Origin: Polaribacter sp. WD7
GTDB lineage: Bacteria; Bacteroidota; Bacteroidia; Flavobacteriales; Flavobacteriaceae
Direction of reading: 5' to 3'
DNA: 64,000 bases
NCBI RefSeq assembly: GCF_003335085.1
Contig: NZ_QPEJ01000017.1
Coordinates: 496,001-560,000 of the forward strand
Positions 34,977-44,100 of the stretch are shown piece by piece. The translations under genes and the position numbers were made by a program. Numbering within the stretch: position 1 is the first letter of the stretch; every line of letters begins with the position of its first letter. The notes beneath the pieces are model-generated. The model had not been told where the DNA came from, did not search any database, and saw nothing but the letters and a program-made list of their open reading frames with translations.

Positions 34977-36074
34977 ATGATTACACAAGAACAACTTAAA
35001 GATATTTCAATAAGAATCGAAAAACTAAAAACATATTTAGAAATCGATAAAAAAATGATTGAAATAACCAATGAAGAGGAAAAAACGGCTAATCCAAATT
35101 TTTGGAACGACCCAAAAGCTGCTGAGAATGTAATGAAAGAGCTTCGTTTTAAGAAAAAATGGGTTGAAGATTACCATAATGCTATTGCCCTTAATGAAGA
35201 CTTACATGTGCTTTACGAATTCTATAAAGAAGGTGAAGTTGACGAAAAAGAAATTACTGCTCAATTTGACAAAACAAGTTCTTTTTTAGAAGATATAGAA
35301 TTTAAAAACATGCTCTCTGATGAAGGTGATTCTTTGTCTGCTACAATTCAAATTACAGCAGGCGCTGGTGGAACAGAAAGTTGCGATTGGGCTGAAATGT
35401 TGTTTAGAATGTACACTATGTGGTCTGAAAAACAAGGATTTAAATTAAAAACACTAAATTATCAATCTGGTGATACTGCTGGAATAAAAACGGTAACTGT
35501 AGAAATTGATGGAGACTATGCTTTTGGATGGTTAAAAGGTGAAAATGGTGTGCATAGATTGGTTAGAATTTCTCCTTTTGATTCTAATGCCAAACGCCAC
35601 ACAAGTTTTGCTTCCGTTTACGTATACCCTGTTGCAGATGATTCTATAGAAATTGAAATCAATCCTGCAGATATAGAAATAACCACAGCTCGTTCTAGTG
35701 GTGCTGGTGGTCAAAATGTAAATAAAGTAGAAACTAAAGTTCAGCTGTTACATAAACCTACAGGCATACAAATTCAGTGTTCTAACTCTCGCTCTCAGCA
35801 TGAAAATAGAGCTACTGCAATGCAGATGTTAAAATCTCAATTGTATGAAATTGAATTGCAAAAGCAACAAGCAGCAAGAGATGATATAGAAGCTAACAAA
35901 ATGAAAAATGAATGGGGAAGCCAAATTAGAAACTATGTAATGCACCCTTATAAATTGGTAAAAGATGTTAGAACTGCTCATGAAACAGGTAATGTAGATG
36001 CAGTTATGGACGGCAATATTCAACCTTTTTTAAAAGCTTATTTAATGTTAAACGGACAGAAAGAAAGTAATTAA
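34977..36074 (+). CDS. prfB: Peptide chain release factor 2
   Basis: A 365-residue RF2: the stop-codon anticodon-like motif SPF is at residues 199-201 and the peptidyl-tRNA hydrolysis motif GGQ at 244-246 ('[14 protein letters not shown]'). It ends translation at UGA and UAA. The gene is one uninterrupted frame: around codons 20-30, where many bacteria place the CUU-UGA-C programmed frameshift, the sequence reads 'TYLEIDKK' with no stop. RF2 autoregulation by frameshifting is therefore absent here. Confidence 0.95.
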   Translation: MITQEQLKDISIRIEKLKTYLEIDKKMIEITNEEEKTANPNFWNDPKAAENVMKELRFKKKWVEDYHNAIALNEDLHVLYEFYKEGEVDEKEITAQFDKTSSFLEDIEFKNMLSDEGDSLSATIQITAGAGGTESCDWAEMLFRMYTMWSEKQGFKLKTLNYQSGDTAGIKTVTVEIDGDYAFGWLKGENGVHRLVRISPFDSNAKRHTSFASVYVYPVADDSIEIEINPADIEITTARSSGAGGQNVNKVETKVQLLHKPTGIQIQCSNSRSQHENRATAMQMLKSQLYEIELQKQQAARDDIEANKMKNEWGSQIRNYVMHPYKLVKDVRTAHETGNVDAVMDGNIQPFLKAYLMLNGQKESN

Positions 36075-36192
36075 TAGTTGTTTGTTCTTAACTGTGAGAT
36101 TGTTACTCGTTAATTGCTAATAAAAATTAATCATTCCATTTTATGATCCAAACTCTTGAAAGAGCTACTCAGAAATTTTAAACCTAAAAAAA

Positions 36193-36534
36193 ATGATAAA
36201 AATATACCATAATCCACGTTGCAGAAAATCTAGAGAAGGGTTAACCATTTTAGAAAATTCTGGAAAGGATTTTGAAATTATTAAATATTTAGAAACCATT
36301 CCTTCAGAAAAAGAATTGCTTACAATCATTCAAAAATTGGGTATAACTCCTATTCAATTGGTTAGAAAAAATGAAAAAATCTGGAAAGAGCAGTTTAAAG
36401 GAAAAGAATTGTCTGATATTGAAATAGTACACGCTATGATAGAAAATCCTAAACTTATTGAGAGACCTATTATAATAAACAAAAATAAAGCTGTAATAGG
36501 AAGACCTTCTGAAAATATCAACAACATTTTATAA
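36193..36534 (+). CDS. arsC: ArsC/Spx-family thioredoxin-fold protein, arsenate reductase-like
   Basis: A 113-residue protein of the glutaredoxin-linked ArsC family: the catalytic cysteine is C10 in 'YHNPRCRKSRE', and the late 'IERPIIINKNKAVIGRP' matches the Arg-containing substrate region (E-R-P-I). It would reduce arsenate to arsenite with glutathione-like thiols; no arsR or arsB lies nearby, so a general redox role (YffB-like) is equally possible. It ends just before a strong bidirectional terminator. Confidence 0.85.
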   Translation: MIKIYHNPRCRKSREGLTILENSGKDFEIIKYLETIPSEKELLTIIQKLGITPIQLVRKNEKIWKEQFKGKELSDIEIVHAMIENPKLIERPIIINKNKAVIGRPSENINNIL

Positions 36535-36537
36535 AAC

Positions 36538-36570
36538 AATAATGCTCACAAATTGTGAGCATTATTTTAT
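36538..36570. terminator. Bidirectional intrinsic terminator
   Basis: AATAATGCTCACAA (36538-36551) and TTGTGAGCATTATT (36553-36566) form a perfect hairpin with T-rich flanks on both strands. It separates the convergent arsC gene and the small membrane-protein gene at 36590. Confidence 0.85.
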
Positions 36571-36589
36571 ATTATTTAGTAAAGAATAA

Positions 36590-36763
36590 TTATTTTCCTT
36601 CAGCAGCTTTTTTAGCCTCTTTTTTCAATTTTAAATTTTCCCAAATCGTACCTCCAATCCAATAAGGTACCACAAATGTTAACAAGAAAATTAACAACCA
36701 AAAACCAGCTGTAAAAATAAACATGAATAAAACCAATCCTGAAAATTCTGAAAAATCTAACAT
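36590..36763 (-). CDS. Small single-pass membrane protein (57 residues)
   Basis: An ATG-TAA frame of 57 codons. The product has a hydrophobic stretch at about residues 9-37 (LVLFMFIFTAGFWLLIFLLT), then 'PYWIGGTIWENLKLKK' and a Lys/Ala-rich tail ending AAEGK. The composition (one long hydrophobic segment, positive tail), its own terminator-flanked slot between arsC and fumC and a plausible divergent promoter region support a real gene. I do not recognise a named family. The C-terminal tail should be cytoplasmic. Confidence 0.7.
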   Translation of the reverse strand: MLDFSEFSGLVLFMFIFTAGFWLLIFLLTFVVPYWIGGTIWENLKLKKEAKKAAEGK

Positions 36764-36867
36764 TTGTTTGTTTTGTAAATTATAATTGACGCAAAAATAA
36801 TACTTATTTTCAAAAATTCAGCATCAAAAAAATATTTTTTTCATCAATAAATAATTTTTATCAACCA

Positions 36868-36895
36868 TTGGTACTAATACTTTTTTGTAATTTTG
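36868..36895 (+). promoter_or_regulatory. Promoter of fumC
   Basis: TTG at 36868-36870, a 17-bp spacer, then TAATTTTG at 36888-36895, a full match to the flavobacterial TTG/TAnnTTTG promoter, 27 bp before the fumC ATG. Confidence 0.75.
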
Positions 36896-36922
36896 CTCAG
36901 TTAAAAATCTTACATACAAATC

Positions 36923-38320
36923 ATGAAATATAGAATCGAAAAAGATACTATGGGACAAGTAAATGTTCCTGCTGATAAATATTGGGGAGCTCAAACAGAG
37001 CGTTCTCGTAATAACTTTAAAATTGGTACACCTGCTTCTATGCCATTAGAAATTGTTTATGGTTTTGCTTACTTAAAAAAAGCTGCAGCCTACACCAATA
37101 CTGATTTAGGAGTTTTAGCTTCAGAAAAGAGAGATTTAATAGCACAAGTTTGTGATGAAATTTTAGCTGGTAAACACGATGACCAATTTCCTTTGGTAAT
37201 CTGGCAAACAGGTTCTGGAACCCAGTCTAATATGAATGTAAATGAGGTAATTGCAAACAGAGCTCATGAAATTGCTGGAAAAGTAATTGGAGAAGGTGAC
37301 AAAACGATTCAACCAAATGATGATGTTAACAAATCTCAATCATCAAACGACACTTTTCCAACAGGTATGCATATTGCCGCTTATAAAAAAATTATTGAAA
37401 CTACTCTACCAGGAATTGAGCAACTAAGAAATACATTACAAACAAAATCTGAGGCTTTTTCTGATGTAGTAAAAATAGGTCGTACACATTTAATGGATGC
37501 TACTCCATTAACGTTAGGTCAAGAGTTTTCTGGTTACGTAGCACAATTAAATTTTGGTATCAAAGCCTTAAAAAACACATTAGAACACTTATCTCAACTA
37601 GCATTAGGAGGAACTGCAGTAGGTACAGGTTTAAATACGCCTGCTGGTTATGATGTTTTAGTTGCTAAATATATTGCAGAATTTACTGGAATGCCTTTTG
37701 TAACTGCTGATAATAAATTTGAAGCACTAGCTGCTCATGATGCTTTAGTAGAAACTCATGGAGCCTTAAAACAAATAGCTGTTTCTTTAAATAAAATTGC
37801 AAACGATATTCGTTTGATGGCTTCAGGACCACGTTCTGGTATTGGAGAAATTATTATTCCTGCAAATGAACCTGGATCTTCTATAATGCCTGGAAAAGTA
37901 AACCCGACACAATGTGAAGCTATGACAATGGTTTGTGCGCAAGTAATGGGTAATGACGTAGCTGTAACTGTAGCTGGCACCCAAGGTCATTATGAGCTTA
38001 ATGTTTTTAAACCTGTTATGGCTGCTAACGTATTACAGTCTGCCCAATTAATTGGAGACGCCTGTATTTCTTTTGATGAAAATTGTGCAGCTGGTATTGA
38101 ACCTAACCATACTAGGATAGAAGAATTGGTAAACAATTCTTTAATGTTAGTAACGGCTTTAAATACTAAAATAGGGTATTATAAAGCCGCTGAAATTGCA
38201 AATACAGCACACAAAAACGGAACAACATTAAAAGAAGAAGCTGTTAACTTAGGTTATGTTACCCCAGAAGAGTATGATGAATGGGTTAAACCAGAAAATA
38301 TGACTGGTAGTCTAAAATAA
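36923..38320 (+). CDS. fumC: Fumarate hydratase class II
   Basis: A 465-residue oxygen-stable, iron-free fumarase of the citric acid cycle. The superfamily signature '[16 protein letters not shown]' is the catalytic loop. '[18 protein letters not shown]' and '[19 protein letters not shown]' (split by family position) carry the substrate-binding Asn/Thr and catalytic His regions. The length is typical of class II. It is monocistronic between its own promoter and a terminator. Confidence 0.95.
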   Translation: MKYRIEKDTMGQVNVPADKYWGAQTERSRNNFKIGTPASMPLEIVYGFAYLKKAAAYTNTDLGVLASEKRDLIAQVCDEILAGKHDDQFPLVIWQTGSGTQSNMNVNEVIANRAHEIAGKVIGEGDKTIQPNDDVNKSQSSNDTFPTGMHIAAYKKIIETTLPGIEQLRNTLQTKSEAFSDVVKIGRTHLMDATPLTLGQEFSGYVAQLNFGIKALKNTLEHLSQLALGGTAVGTGLNTPAGYDVLVAKYIAEFTGMPFVTADNKFEALAAHDALVETHGALKQIAVSLNKIANDIRLMASGPRSGIGEIIIPANEPGSSIMPGKVNPTQCEAMTMVCAQVMGNDVAVTVAGTQGHYELNVFKPVMAANVLQSAQLIGDACISFDENCAAGIEPNHTRIEELVNNSLMLVTALNTKIGYYKAAEIANTAHKNGTTLKEEAVNLGYVTPEEYDEWVKPENMTGSLK

Positions 38321-38327
38321 ATCTAAA

Positions 38328-38362
38328 CAAAAAAAACCGAAGTTATAAACTTCGGTTTTTTT
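38328..38362. terminator. Bidirectional terminator between fumC and a DinB-like gene
   Basis: AACCGAAGTT (38335-38344) and AACTTCGGTT (38348-38357) form a perfect 10-bp stem with A- and T-runs on either side, so it works for both convergent genes. Confidence 0.85.
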
Positions 38363-38868
38363 TATAAATATCTTTCTTTAACAATATTTAGGTGATGAAT
38401 TTGATGCCCAGAAAACAAATAGCCTAAGGCCCTTACCGATATTTTATTACCTGATGCAGTACCAATTCTTAATAATGCTATATCCTCAAAACTTTCATAA
38501 AGTTGTATTGTAGATTTTCTAAGTGTTTTCATTTCGTCTAACATTTCAAAATAATCTCGCTTATTGGCATTATCATTAGCCACAAATATATCTTGATCAA
38601 AACCAGGTAAATCTGTACTATCATTTCTTGCAAAACATAATGCTCTGTAACCAAATATTCGTTCTGTATCTATAATATGTTGCATTAGTTCTTTTAAAGT
38701 CCATTTTCCTTCTGCATAAGCATAGTTATGCTTATCTTTAGAAAGGTTTCTTAACACTTCATCAAATAATTGTTGAGACCATTTTAGATTTTCTATGATA
38801 GATTTGTCATTGGAAACTAATGCTATATATTGCTCAAAATAAGATGCGTATTCTTCTTTAGAAATCAT
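38362..38868 (-). CDS. DinB-family protein
   Basis: A 168-residue four-helix-bundle protein. The DinB/DfsB-like pattern is visible as 'GKWTLKELMQHIIDTERIFGYRAL' (split: KWTLKELMQHIIDTERI) with a metal-binding His, and 'FSGHQIHHLNIVKERY' with two further His residues near the C-terminus. These three positions normally bind a divalent metal. Members include thiol-dependent transferases and many of unknown role. It ends 6 bp before the start-side of no other gene and is followed upstream by the Wzc-type kinase stop at 38875, so the two are probably co-transcribed. Confidence 0.85.
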   Translation of the reverse strand: MISKEEYASYFEQYIALVSNDKSIIENLKWSQQLFDEVLRNLSKDKHNYAYAEGKWTLKELMQHIIDTERIFGYRALCFARNDSTDLPGFDQDIFVANDNANKRDYFEMLDEMKTLRKSTIQLYESFEDIALLRIGTASGNKISVRALGYLFSGHQIHHLNIVKERYL

Positions 38869-38874
38869 ATTATT

Positions 38875-41352
38875 CTATTTTTTTGGGATAAAGAAATTTA
38901 CAAATTTAGATAGAAACCCTTTAGATTCTTCGTTCTCATGATAGCCATAGCCGTACTTACCGTAGCCATAGCCGTACCCATAACCATAACCGTATCCATA
39001 ACCATAGCCGTATCCATATCTATTTTTAACTGAGAAATCGTTTAGTACATAACTAATATTAGTTACTTCTTTATTTTTGTATTTATCATCAATCATCTTC
39101 ATCATTCCTCTTTCAGTATAATTTTGACGAATTACATAAATAATGGCATCACCGTATTTAAACAATTCTAGTGCATCTGATACTAAACCAACAGGAGGCG
39201 TATCAATTATAACATAATCATAACGCTCTTTCAAGCTTTTTATCATGTTATCTGCAGTTTCATTTAAAAGAAGTTCTGATGGATTTGGAGGAATGGGTCC
39301 TGATAATATTAAATCTAAGTTAGGAACCTTAGTATTAATGATAATTTCATCTAATGTTTTTTGATTAATTAAATGATTAACAACACCAACATCATTTGTC
39401 ATATCAAAATCATCATAAATCTTAGGCTTTCTTAAATCTAAACCGATCAAAACTGTTTTTTTTCCGCTCAAAGCAAAAACTGTTGCCATATTAATAGATA
39501 TCATCGTTTTTCCTTCACCACTAACAGAAGATGTTAAGATTAGAGTTTTAGATTCATCTTTTTGAGCATTTTTAAATAAAAATTGAATGTTAGATCTTAA
39601 AGCTCTAAAAGATTCTGCAACTGAAGATTTTGGTCTATCAAAAACAACTAAATTATTTTTGCCTTGGTTTCTACCTACTACTCCAAGTACTGGAATTGCA
39701 TAGTTGTTTTGAATCTCTTCGGCTGTATGAATTTTGTTATCTAAAATTTCTCTAATGATAATGTAGAATAACGGAAAAACAAACCCCATCATTAACCCTA
39801 CCAAATAATTAAATTGAGGTTTTGGGTATATTGGTCCTTGCCCTAAATCTTTTGCCTTATCAATAATTTTAATATCAGAAACATTTGCAGCTATTGCTGT
39901 ACCAGCTTCATAACTTTTTTGTTTTAAGTAATTATAATTTGCTTCAGAAATTGCAAAGTTTCTTTGATATTTTAACAACCCTTGTTCTCTTGATGGTAGT
40001 TTTGATAGCTCTTTATTAGCCTTAGAAAGCTCTTTTTTAATCTTTGTTAAAGCAGACTTATTTATAGCTGTCAAATTAGAAATGTTTTCTATTAAGCTAT
40101 TTTTAGCTATCTGTATTTCTTGTCCTAATTTAATATAAGGCGGATAATTTTCTGTAACAGAACTTCTTAGTTTTTCTCTAAGCGTAGATTTTTGAATTAA
40201 TATAGAAATTCCTTCAACAATTTTGGGGTCTTGTATTGTTATTAAAGCAGGAACAGGAATATCGCCTGAATATTTATTGTGTGTTAAAATATAATTTTTT
40301 AAGTTTCTTAAATAATCGTTGTATTCTAAGATTTGTTTCTTTTCTTTTTCTAAAGCTATAACTTCGTCATAAACTTGACTACCTTCTACAGACAAATCAA
40401 ATATGTTGTTTGCTTTTTTGTATATACCTAGTTCTTTTTCAATCTTATTTAAACTATCTGCTTCTTTAATAAAGAGTTCATCTATATATGCTTTTGTTTT
40501 TTTTGCATATAATATTTTCTGCTCTTGTTTATCTTCTTCAAGTACCTCTACAGTTGCATTTAAATAAGTTTCTATTCGTTTTTTATTAGAACCTTGCATA
40601 GACAAACTTAACAAAGATGCTGCATCTGTTAATTCTCTTACTACCACTCCTCTATAACCACCAACAGTTCCGTCAAAACTTCCAAAACTTATATAGTAAG
40701 TTTCTCCTATTTTAAAGTCATTTGTCTTTTTTAAAGTTAAATTCAAAAAAGGAGTATTTATCAGCTCTCCAACATTATACTCTTTAGAAAATGAAATTTC
40801 ATTTGATGAATAATTACTTAAAGAATTGTTATCATAAGATATTAATGTGTTGTTACCATTTTCGTTAAAGTTAAATGACAGAAGAAATTTATCATTGCTA
40901 GTAAGTTCTATTTTTAAAAGTTTTCCATATAATTGAGGCTTACTCGTATTTAAGTCTACAACAAAGGGTGTGTAACCGTATACATCTTCCATTCTATATC
41001 TACCTTCTTGAAGGTAATTAATATAAAATTTTAGTTTTTTCACAACCTTCTCGTTATGAGATCTAGATTTTAAAATTACTTTTATGGTCTCAATTTCATC
41101 ACTTGCTCCTCCCCAGTTAAAAGCTATGTTTGTTCCTGTAGAAAAAAGAGGATTATTCTCTTCTTTAACTGAAATTACAGTATCTAATCTATACCTTTTA
41201 GCCTTGTAACCAGACATAAATTTTGCTATTATTAGTGCAATAACTATAGTTACAAAAAAAAGTTTCCAATATGCTAGGACTTTAAAGAAATATCCTTTTA
41301 TATCAATGCTATTCGGAATAGAATTTACGTCGAATTTAGTATTGTTATCCAT
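38875..41352 (-). CDS. Wzc-type polysaccharide chain-length regulator and tyrosine autokinase
   Basis: An 825-residue inner-membrane protein with a Wzz domain flanked by two membrane helices (about 26-46 and 510-530), a long coiled-coil periplasmic region and a cytoplasmic BY-kinase domain: Walker A 'SVSGEGKTMISIN', Walker A' 'VLIGLDLRKPKIYDDF' (Gly in place of the first Asp) and Walker B 'YDYVIIDTPPVGL'. The C-terminal tyrosine cluster is an almost pure Tyr-Gly repeat: ten YG pairs, Lys, two YG pairs and a final Tyr, coded at about 38938-39020. It lies 5 bp after the Wza-type gene. It controls export and chain length of a capsular or exopolysaccharide, with phosphorylation of the Tyr tail as the switch. 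Confidence 0.92.
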   Translation of the reverse strand: MDNNTKFDVNSIPNSIDIKGYFFKVLAYWKLFFVTIVIALIIAKFMSGYKAKRYRLDTVISVKEENNPLFSTGTNIAFNWGGASDEIETIKVILKSRSHNEKVVKKLKFYINYLQEGRYRMEDVYGYTPFVVDLNTSKPQLYGKLLKIELTSNDKFLLSFNFNENGNNTLISYDNNSLSNYSSNEISFSKEYNVGELINTPFLNLTLKKTNDFKIGETYYISFGSFDGTVGGYRGVVVRELTDAASLLSLSMQGSNKKRIETYLNATVEVLEEDKQEQKILYAKKTKAYIDELFIKEADSLNKIEKELGIYKKANNIFDLSVEGSQVYDEVIALEKEKKQILEYNDYLRNLKNYILTHNKYSGDIPVPALITIQDPKIVEGISILIQKSTLREKLRSSVTENYPPYIKLGQEIQIAKNSLIENISNLTAINKSALTKIKKELSKANKELSKLPSREQGLLKYQRNFAISEANYNYLKQKSYEAGTAIAANVSDIKIIDKAKDLGQGPIYPKPQFNYLVGLMMGFVFPLFYIIIREILDNKIHTAEEIQNNYAIPVLGVVGRNQGKNNLVVFDRPKSSVAESFRALRSNIQFLFKNAQKDESKTLILTSSVSGEGKTMISINMATVFALSGKKTVLIGLDLRKPKIYDDFDMTNDVGVVNHLINQKTLDEIIINTKVPNLDLILSGPIPPNPSELLLNETADNMIKSLKERYDYVIIDTPPVGLVSDALELFKYGDAIIYVIRQNYTERGMMKMIDDKYKNKEVTNISYVLNDFSVKNRYGYGYGYGYGYGYGYGYGYGKYGYGYHENEESKGFLSKFVNFFIPKK

Positions 41353-41357
41353 TTACG

Positions 41358-42155
41358 CTATAAGTTTCTTGCTAAGATAAATGTTGATGTTATTAGAGTA
41401 AATATAGAAACCACAGTAGTTACAGTTTGTAGCCCAGTAGTACCTGTACCCCAAGCTTTCTGTTTTAAGGGAATAATGTTTATAATATCATTTGGCTTTA
41501 TATAAAACACTTCAGAATTAAAAGCATCTACCTTTGTTAAATCTATATAATATTTTTCAACACCAGATATAGTTTGTCTAATTACTTCTACTTTTTTTCT
41601 GTTTCCTACAATGGTTATGTCTCCTGAATTAGCAATCGCATCAATGATAGATACTCTATTTTGAAAGATTATATTTGGACCAGGCCTACTAATTTCTCCT
41701 ATTATAGTATAGCGAATACCAGATAATTTAACAGACACAAAAAGTTCTTCTCCTAATTTTATATATGCTTTTAGAGCACTTTCAATTTTTTTTCTAACCT
41801 CTAAAGTTGTGTAACCTAAGACATTTATTTCTCCTAAAGTGGGTAATCTTATGTTCCCATAGTCATCTACGCTATAATCAGTAAAATATCCTCCTCCTTG
41901 ATTTACGTTTGCATTATTATTACCAGAACTTACTCCTCCAATAGATTGTTTGTTAAAAATAGAAACAAGTTCTAAGTTCTCAGATTTAATGTCAATATTT
42001 ATAATATCATCCACCTGGAGTTTATAAGGAACATTATTAATCCTTTTTACTTCATTTTTTTTCACTGGGTTTCCTTGTAAATAAATTAAATCTTTACTTG
42101 GAACACATGAGATTAGAAAAAGTGTAAGAAAAGCTAAATAGAGGTTTTTTTTCAT
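41358..42155 (-). CDS. Wza-type polysaccharide export lipoprotein
   Basis: A 265-residue outer-membrane lipoprotein. I chose ATG 42155, which begins a lipoprotein signal 'MKKNLYLAFLTLFLISC' with the lipobox LISC; ATG 42179 lies 24 bp upstream. The Poly_export domain 'YKLQVDDIINIDIKSENLEL' and a SLBB-like region ('YTIIGEISRPGPNIIFQ') follow, and the C-terminus ends in a hydrophobic helix ('LQTVTTVVSIFTLITSTFIL'). It partners the Wzc-type kinase encoded directly downstream. No other capsule genes are adjacent. Confidence 0.9.
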   Translation of the reverse strand: MKKNLYLAFLTLFLISCVPSKDLIYLQGNPVKKNEVKRINNVPYKLQVDDIINIDIKSENLELVSIFNKQSIGGVSSGNNNANVNQGGGYFTDYSVDDYGNIRLPTLGEINVLGYTTLEVRKKIESALKAYIKLGEELFVSVKLSGIRYTIIGEISRPGPNIIFQNRVSIIDAIANSGDITIVGNRKKVEVIRQTISGVEKYYIDLTKVDAFNSEVFYIKPNDIINIIPLKQKAWGTGTTGLQTVTTVVSIFTLITSTFILARNL

Positions 42156-42248
42156 TTTAAATATCATGAATTTGTACAAATATACTTTTTAAAAGTGGTT
42201 TGCTATAATTTTATTTTATTTTCGTTTTTTGTAATAAAAGAATTTCAA

Positions 42249-43016
42249 TTGATTAAAGATTATACAAACTTTATTTTAAAATCTACCAATAAACACGGTG
42301 TTCATTCTCCTTTTGTATTCAATCTGATTACAGAATGTTTTAACAAAAAAACAAATAAAAATCTATGGCAATTATTTAAAAAAACAAAACAACAACTATT
42401 AGACAATAAAAATTATATACAAGTCACAGATTTTGGTTCTGGTTCTAAAATCTTTACTTCAAAAAATAGACAAATTTCAAAAATTGCAAAAATTGCAGGA
42501 ATATCCAACAAAAAAGCAAGAATTCTCATTAAAGTTATTGCTTATTTTAAACCAAAAAATATTTTAGAAGTGGGAACTTCATTAGGATTAGGAACATCTA
42601 GTATTAAAATAGGATATCCAAATTCAACTATAACGACATTAGAAGGTTGTCCAAAAACGGCTAGTGTTGCAAAAAATCTATTTCTCTCCAATAACTTTAA
42701 AAATACAACTATAATTATTGGTAGTTTTGAAAAAACCTTACCAAAAATTACAGAAAATAATCATTTTGATTGTATTTATTTTGACGGAAATCATACCAAA
42801 GAAGCTACACTAGCTTATTTTAAAGAATGCCTACCTACTATTAAAAACGACTCCTTTTGGATTTTTGATGATATTTATTGGAACTCTAACATGAAAGAAG
42901 CGTGGTCTGAAATAAAAAAAAATGCTACAGTTACAGTAACTATAGATCTATTTCACTTCGGGATAGTCTTCTTCAGAAAAGAACAGGCAAAAGAACATTT
43001 TAAAATTAGAGTTTAA
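42249..43016 (+). CDS. Class I SAM-dependent methyltransferase
   Basis: A 255-residue protein if started at TTG 42249 (a GTG at 42195 gives 273 residues, but a promoter-like TATTTTCG at 42217-42224 would then lie inside the gene). The N-terminus 'DYTNFILKSTNKHGVHSPFV' is a conserved Bacteroidota start. The SAM-binding strand is 'PKNILEVGTSLGLGTSSIKI' and the acidic loop is 'FDCIYFDGNHTKEAT', as in catechol-O-methyltransferase-like enzymes. The substrate is unknown. Confidence 0.82.
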   Translation: MIKDYTNFILKSTNKHGVHSPFVFNLITECFNKKTNKNLWQLFKKTKQQLLDNKNYIQVTDFGSGSKIFTSKNRQISKIAKIAGISNKKARILIKVIAYFKPKNILEVGTSLGLGTSSIKIGYPNSTITTLEGCPKTASVAKNLFLSNNFKNTTIIIGSFEKTLPKITENNHFDCIYFDGNHTKEATLAYFKECLPTIKNDSFWIFDDIYWNSNMKEAWSEIKKNATVTVTIDLFHFGIVFFRKEQAKEHFKIRV

Positions 43017-43071
43017 CAATTTCTTAGAACTTATAGTTTGTAACTTTGTTGTAACATACAAAGTCCTTTAA

Positions 43072-43644
43072 ATGAAGATATATACTAAAACTGGTGATAA
43101 TGGTACAACTGCACTTTTTGGAGGTACTAGAGTAAAAAAATACAATCTAAGAATAGATGCCTACGGAACAGTAGATGAGCTTAACTCTTACATAGGCCTT
43201 ATTAGAGATCAAGAAATTAGTGATGATAATAAAAACACGCTATTAAAAGTTCAAAATGATCTCTTTACTTTAGGAGCTATGTTGGCTACTCCACCAGAAA
43301 AAGAAACTCTAAAATCTGGCAAAGAACGTCTTAACATACCAAAAGTTAATTTAAATTCTGTTGAGTTTTTAGAAAATGAAATAGATAAGATGGATCAAAA
43401 ACTTCCGCAAATGACACATTTCATTTTACCTGGAGGACATCAAGCAGTGTCATTATGTCACGTAGCTAGATGTGTTTGTAGACGTGCAGAACGCCTTTCT
43501 GTTGAGTTAAATGACCAAGAACCTCTAAATAATGACATTGTTAAATACCTTAACCGACTTTCTGACTTCCTTTTTACGTTGGCACGAATGTTGTCTAAAG
43601 ACCTATTAGTGGAAGAAATTAAGTGGATTCCTGAAAAACAATAG
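43072..43644 (+). CDS. PduO-type cob(I)alamin adenosyltransferase
   Basis: A 190-residue ATP:corrinoid adenosyltransferase with 'KIYTKTGDNGTTALFGGTRVKK' (N-terminal ATP-binding region, residues 2-22), 'RIDAYGTVDELNSYIG' and the C-terminal 'CRRAERLSVEL' with its conserved Arg residues. It makes adenosylcobalamin, the form needed by CarH-like regulators such as that at 26123 and by AdoCbl-dependent mutases. A TAACTTTG -7 element lies at 43041-43048. Confidence 0.92.
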   Translation: MKIYTKTGDNGTTALFGGTRVKKYNLRIDAYGTVDELNSYIGLIRDQEISDDNKNTLLKVQNDLFTLGAMLATPPEKETLKSGKERLNIPKVNLNSVEFLENEIDKMDQKLPQMTHFILPGGHQAVSLCHVARCVCRRAERLSVELNDQEPLNNDIVKYLNRLSDFLFTLARMLSKDLLVEEIKWIPEKQ

Positions 43645-43685
43645 TAAGTTCTTTTTTTATTGATTTCATATTTCTTAAAAAAGAC

Positions 43686-43715
43686 TTGCATAATTGCGTA
43701 AAAAAATTATTTTTG
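43686..43715 (+). promoter_or_regulatory. Promoter of the DUF2795 gene
   Basis: TTG at 43686-43688, a 19-bp spacer and TATTTTTG at 43708-43715, 21 bp before ATG 43737. A full match to the flavobacterial promoter consensus. Confidence 0.65.
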
Positions 43716-43736
43716 CACAAAATTAAACAATAAGAA

Positions 43737-43958
43737 ATGTATTGGACATTAGAATTAGCATCTTATTTAGCAGATGCACCTTGGCCAGCAACCAAAGATG
43801 AATTAATAGATTATGCTATTAGAACTGGAGCTCCTTTAGAAGTAGTAGAAAATCTACAAGATATCGAAGACGAAGGTGATGCATACGATTCTATCATAGA
43901 GATTTGGCCAGATTATCCTACCGAAGATGATTATCTTTGGAATGAGGACGAATACTAA
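43737..43958 (+). CDS. DUF2795 family small acidic protein
   Basis: A 73-residue protein. 'WTLELASYLADAPWPATKDELIDYA' and 'GAPLEVVENLQDIEDEG' fit the DUF2795 pattern of two or three short helices; the C-terminus is very acidic (EDDYLWNEDEY). No catalytic residues are visible. It has its own promoter and a terminator before secA, so it is monocistronic. Function unknown. Confidence 0.85.
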   Translation: MYWTLELASYLADAPWPATKDELIDYAIRTGAPLEVVENLQDIEDEGDAYDSIIEIWPDYPTEDDYLWNEDEY

Positions 43959-43972
43959 ACTCAATAAAATAT

Positions 43973-44000
43973 AAAAAGTCTCTAAAGAGGCTTTTTTTTT
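43973..44000 (+). terminator. Intrinsic terminator after the DUF2795 gene
   Basis: AAAGTCTCT (43975-43983) pairs with AGAGGCTTT (43986-43994, one G-T pair) and is followed by a run of T. Confidence 0.8.
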
Positions 44001-44067
44001 GTTTTCTTTTAATCCAGAAAACTGTATTTTCAAGTTGATAGTACTTGAAATTTAAATAGACAAACAA

Positions 44068-44083
44068 AGTTAGTTAACTAACT
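44068..44083. promoter_or_regulatory. Perfect 16-bp palindrome upstream of secA
   Basis: AGTTAGTTAACTAACT at 44068-44083, 17 bp before the secA ATG. It could be an operator or mRNA hairpin; nothing else identifies its ligand. Confidence 0.4.
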
Positions 44084-44100
44084 GAAAAACATAAATATAA

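Noticed and set aside
35040..35070. Programmed frameshift site in prfB
   Set aside because: There is no stop codon or CTTTGAC-like sequence near codons 20-30.
36193..36534. Arsenic resistance locus
   Set aside because: Only the ArsC/Spx-like gene is present; no arsR, arsB or arsM nearby.
38938..39020. Short regular repeats resembling a tandem repeat or CRISPR-like array
   Set aside because: They are in frame and code for the Tyr-Gly tail of the kinase; there are no spacers and no cas genes.
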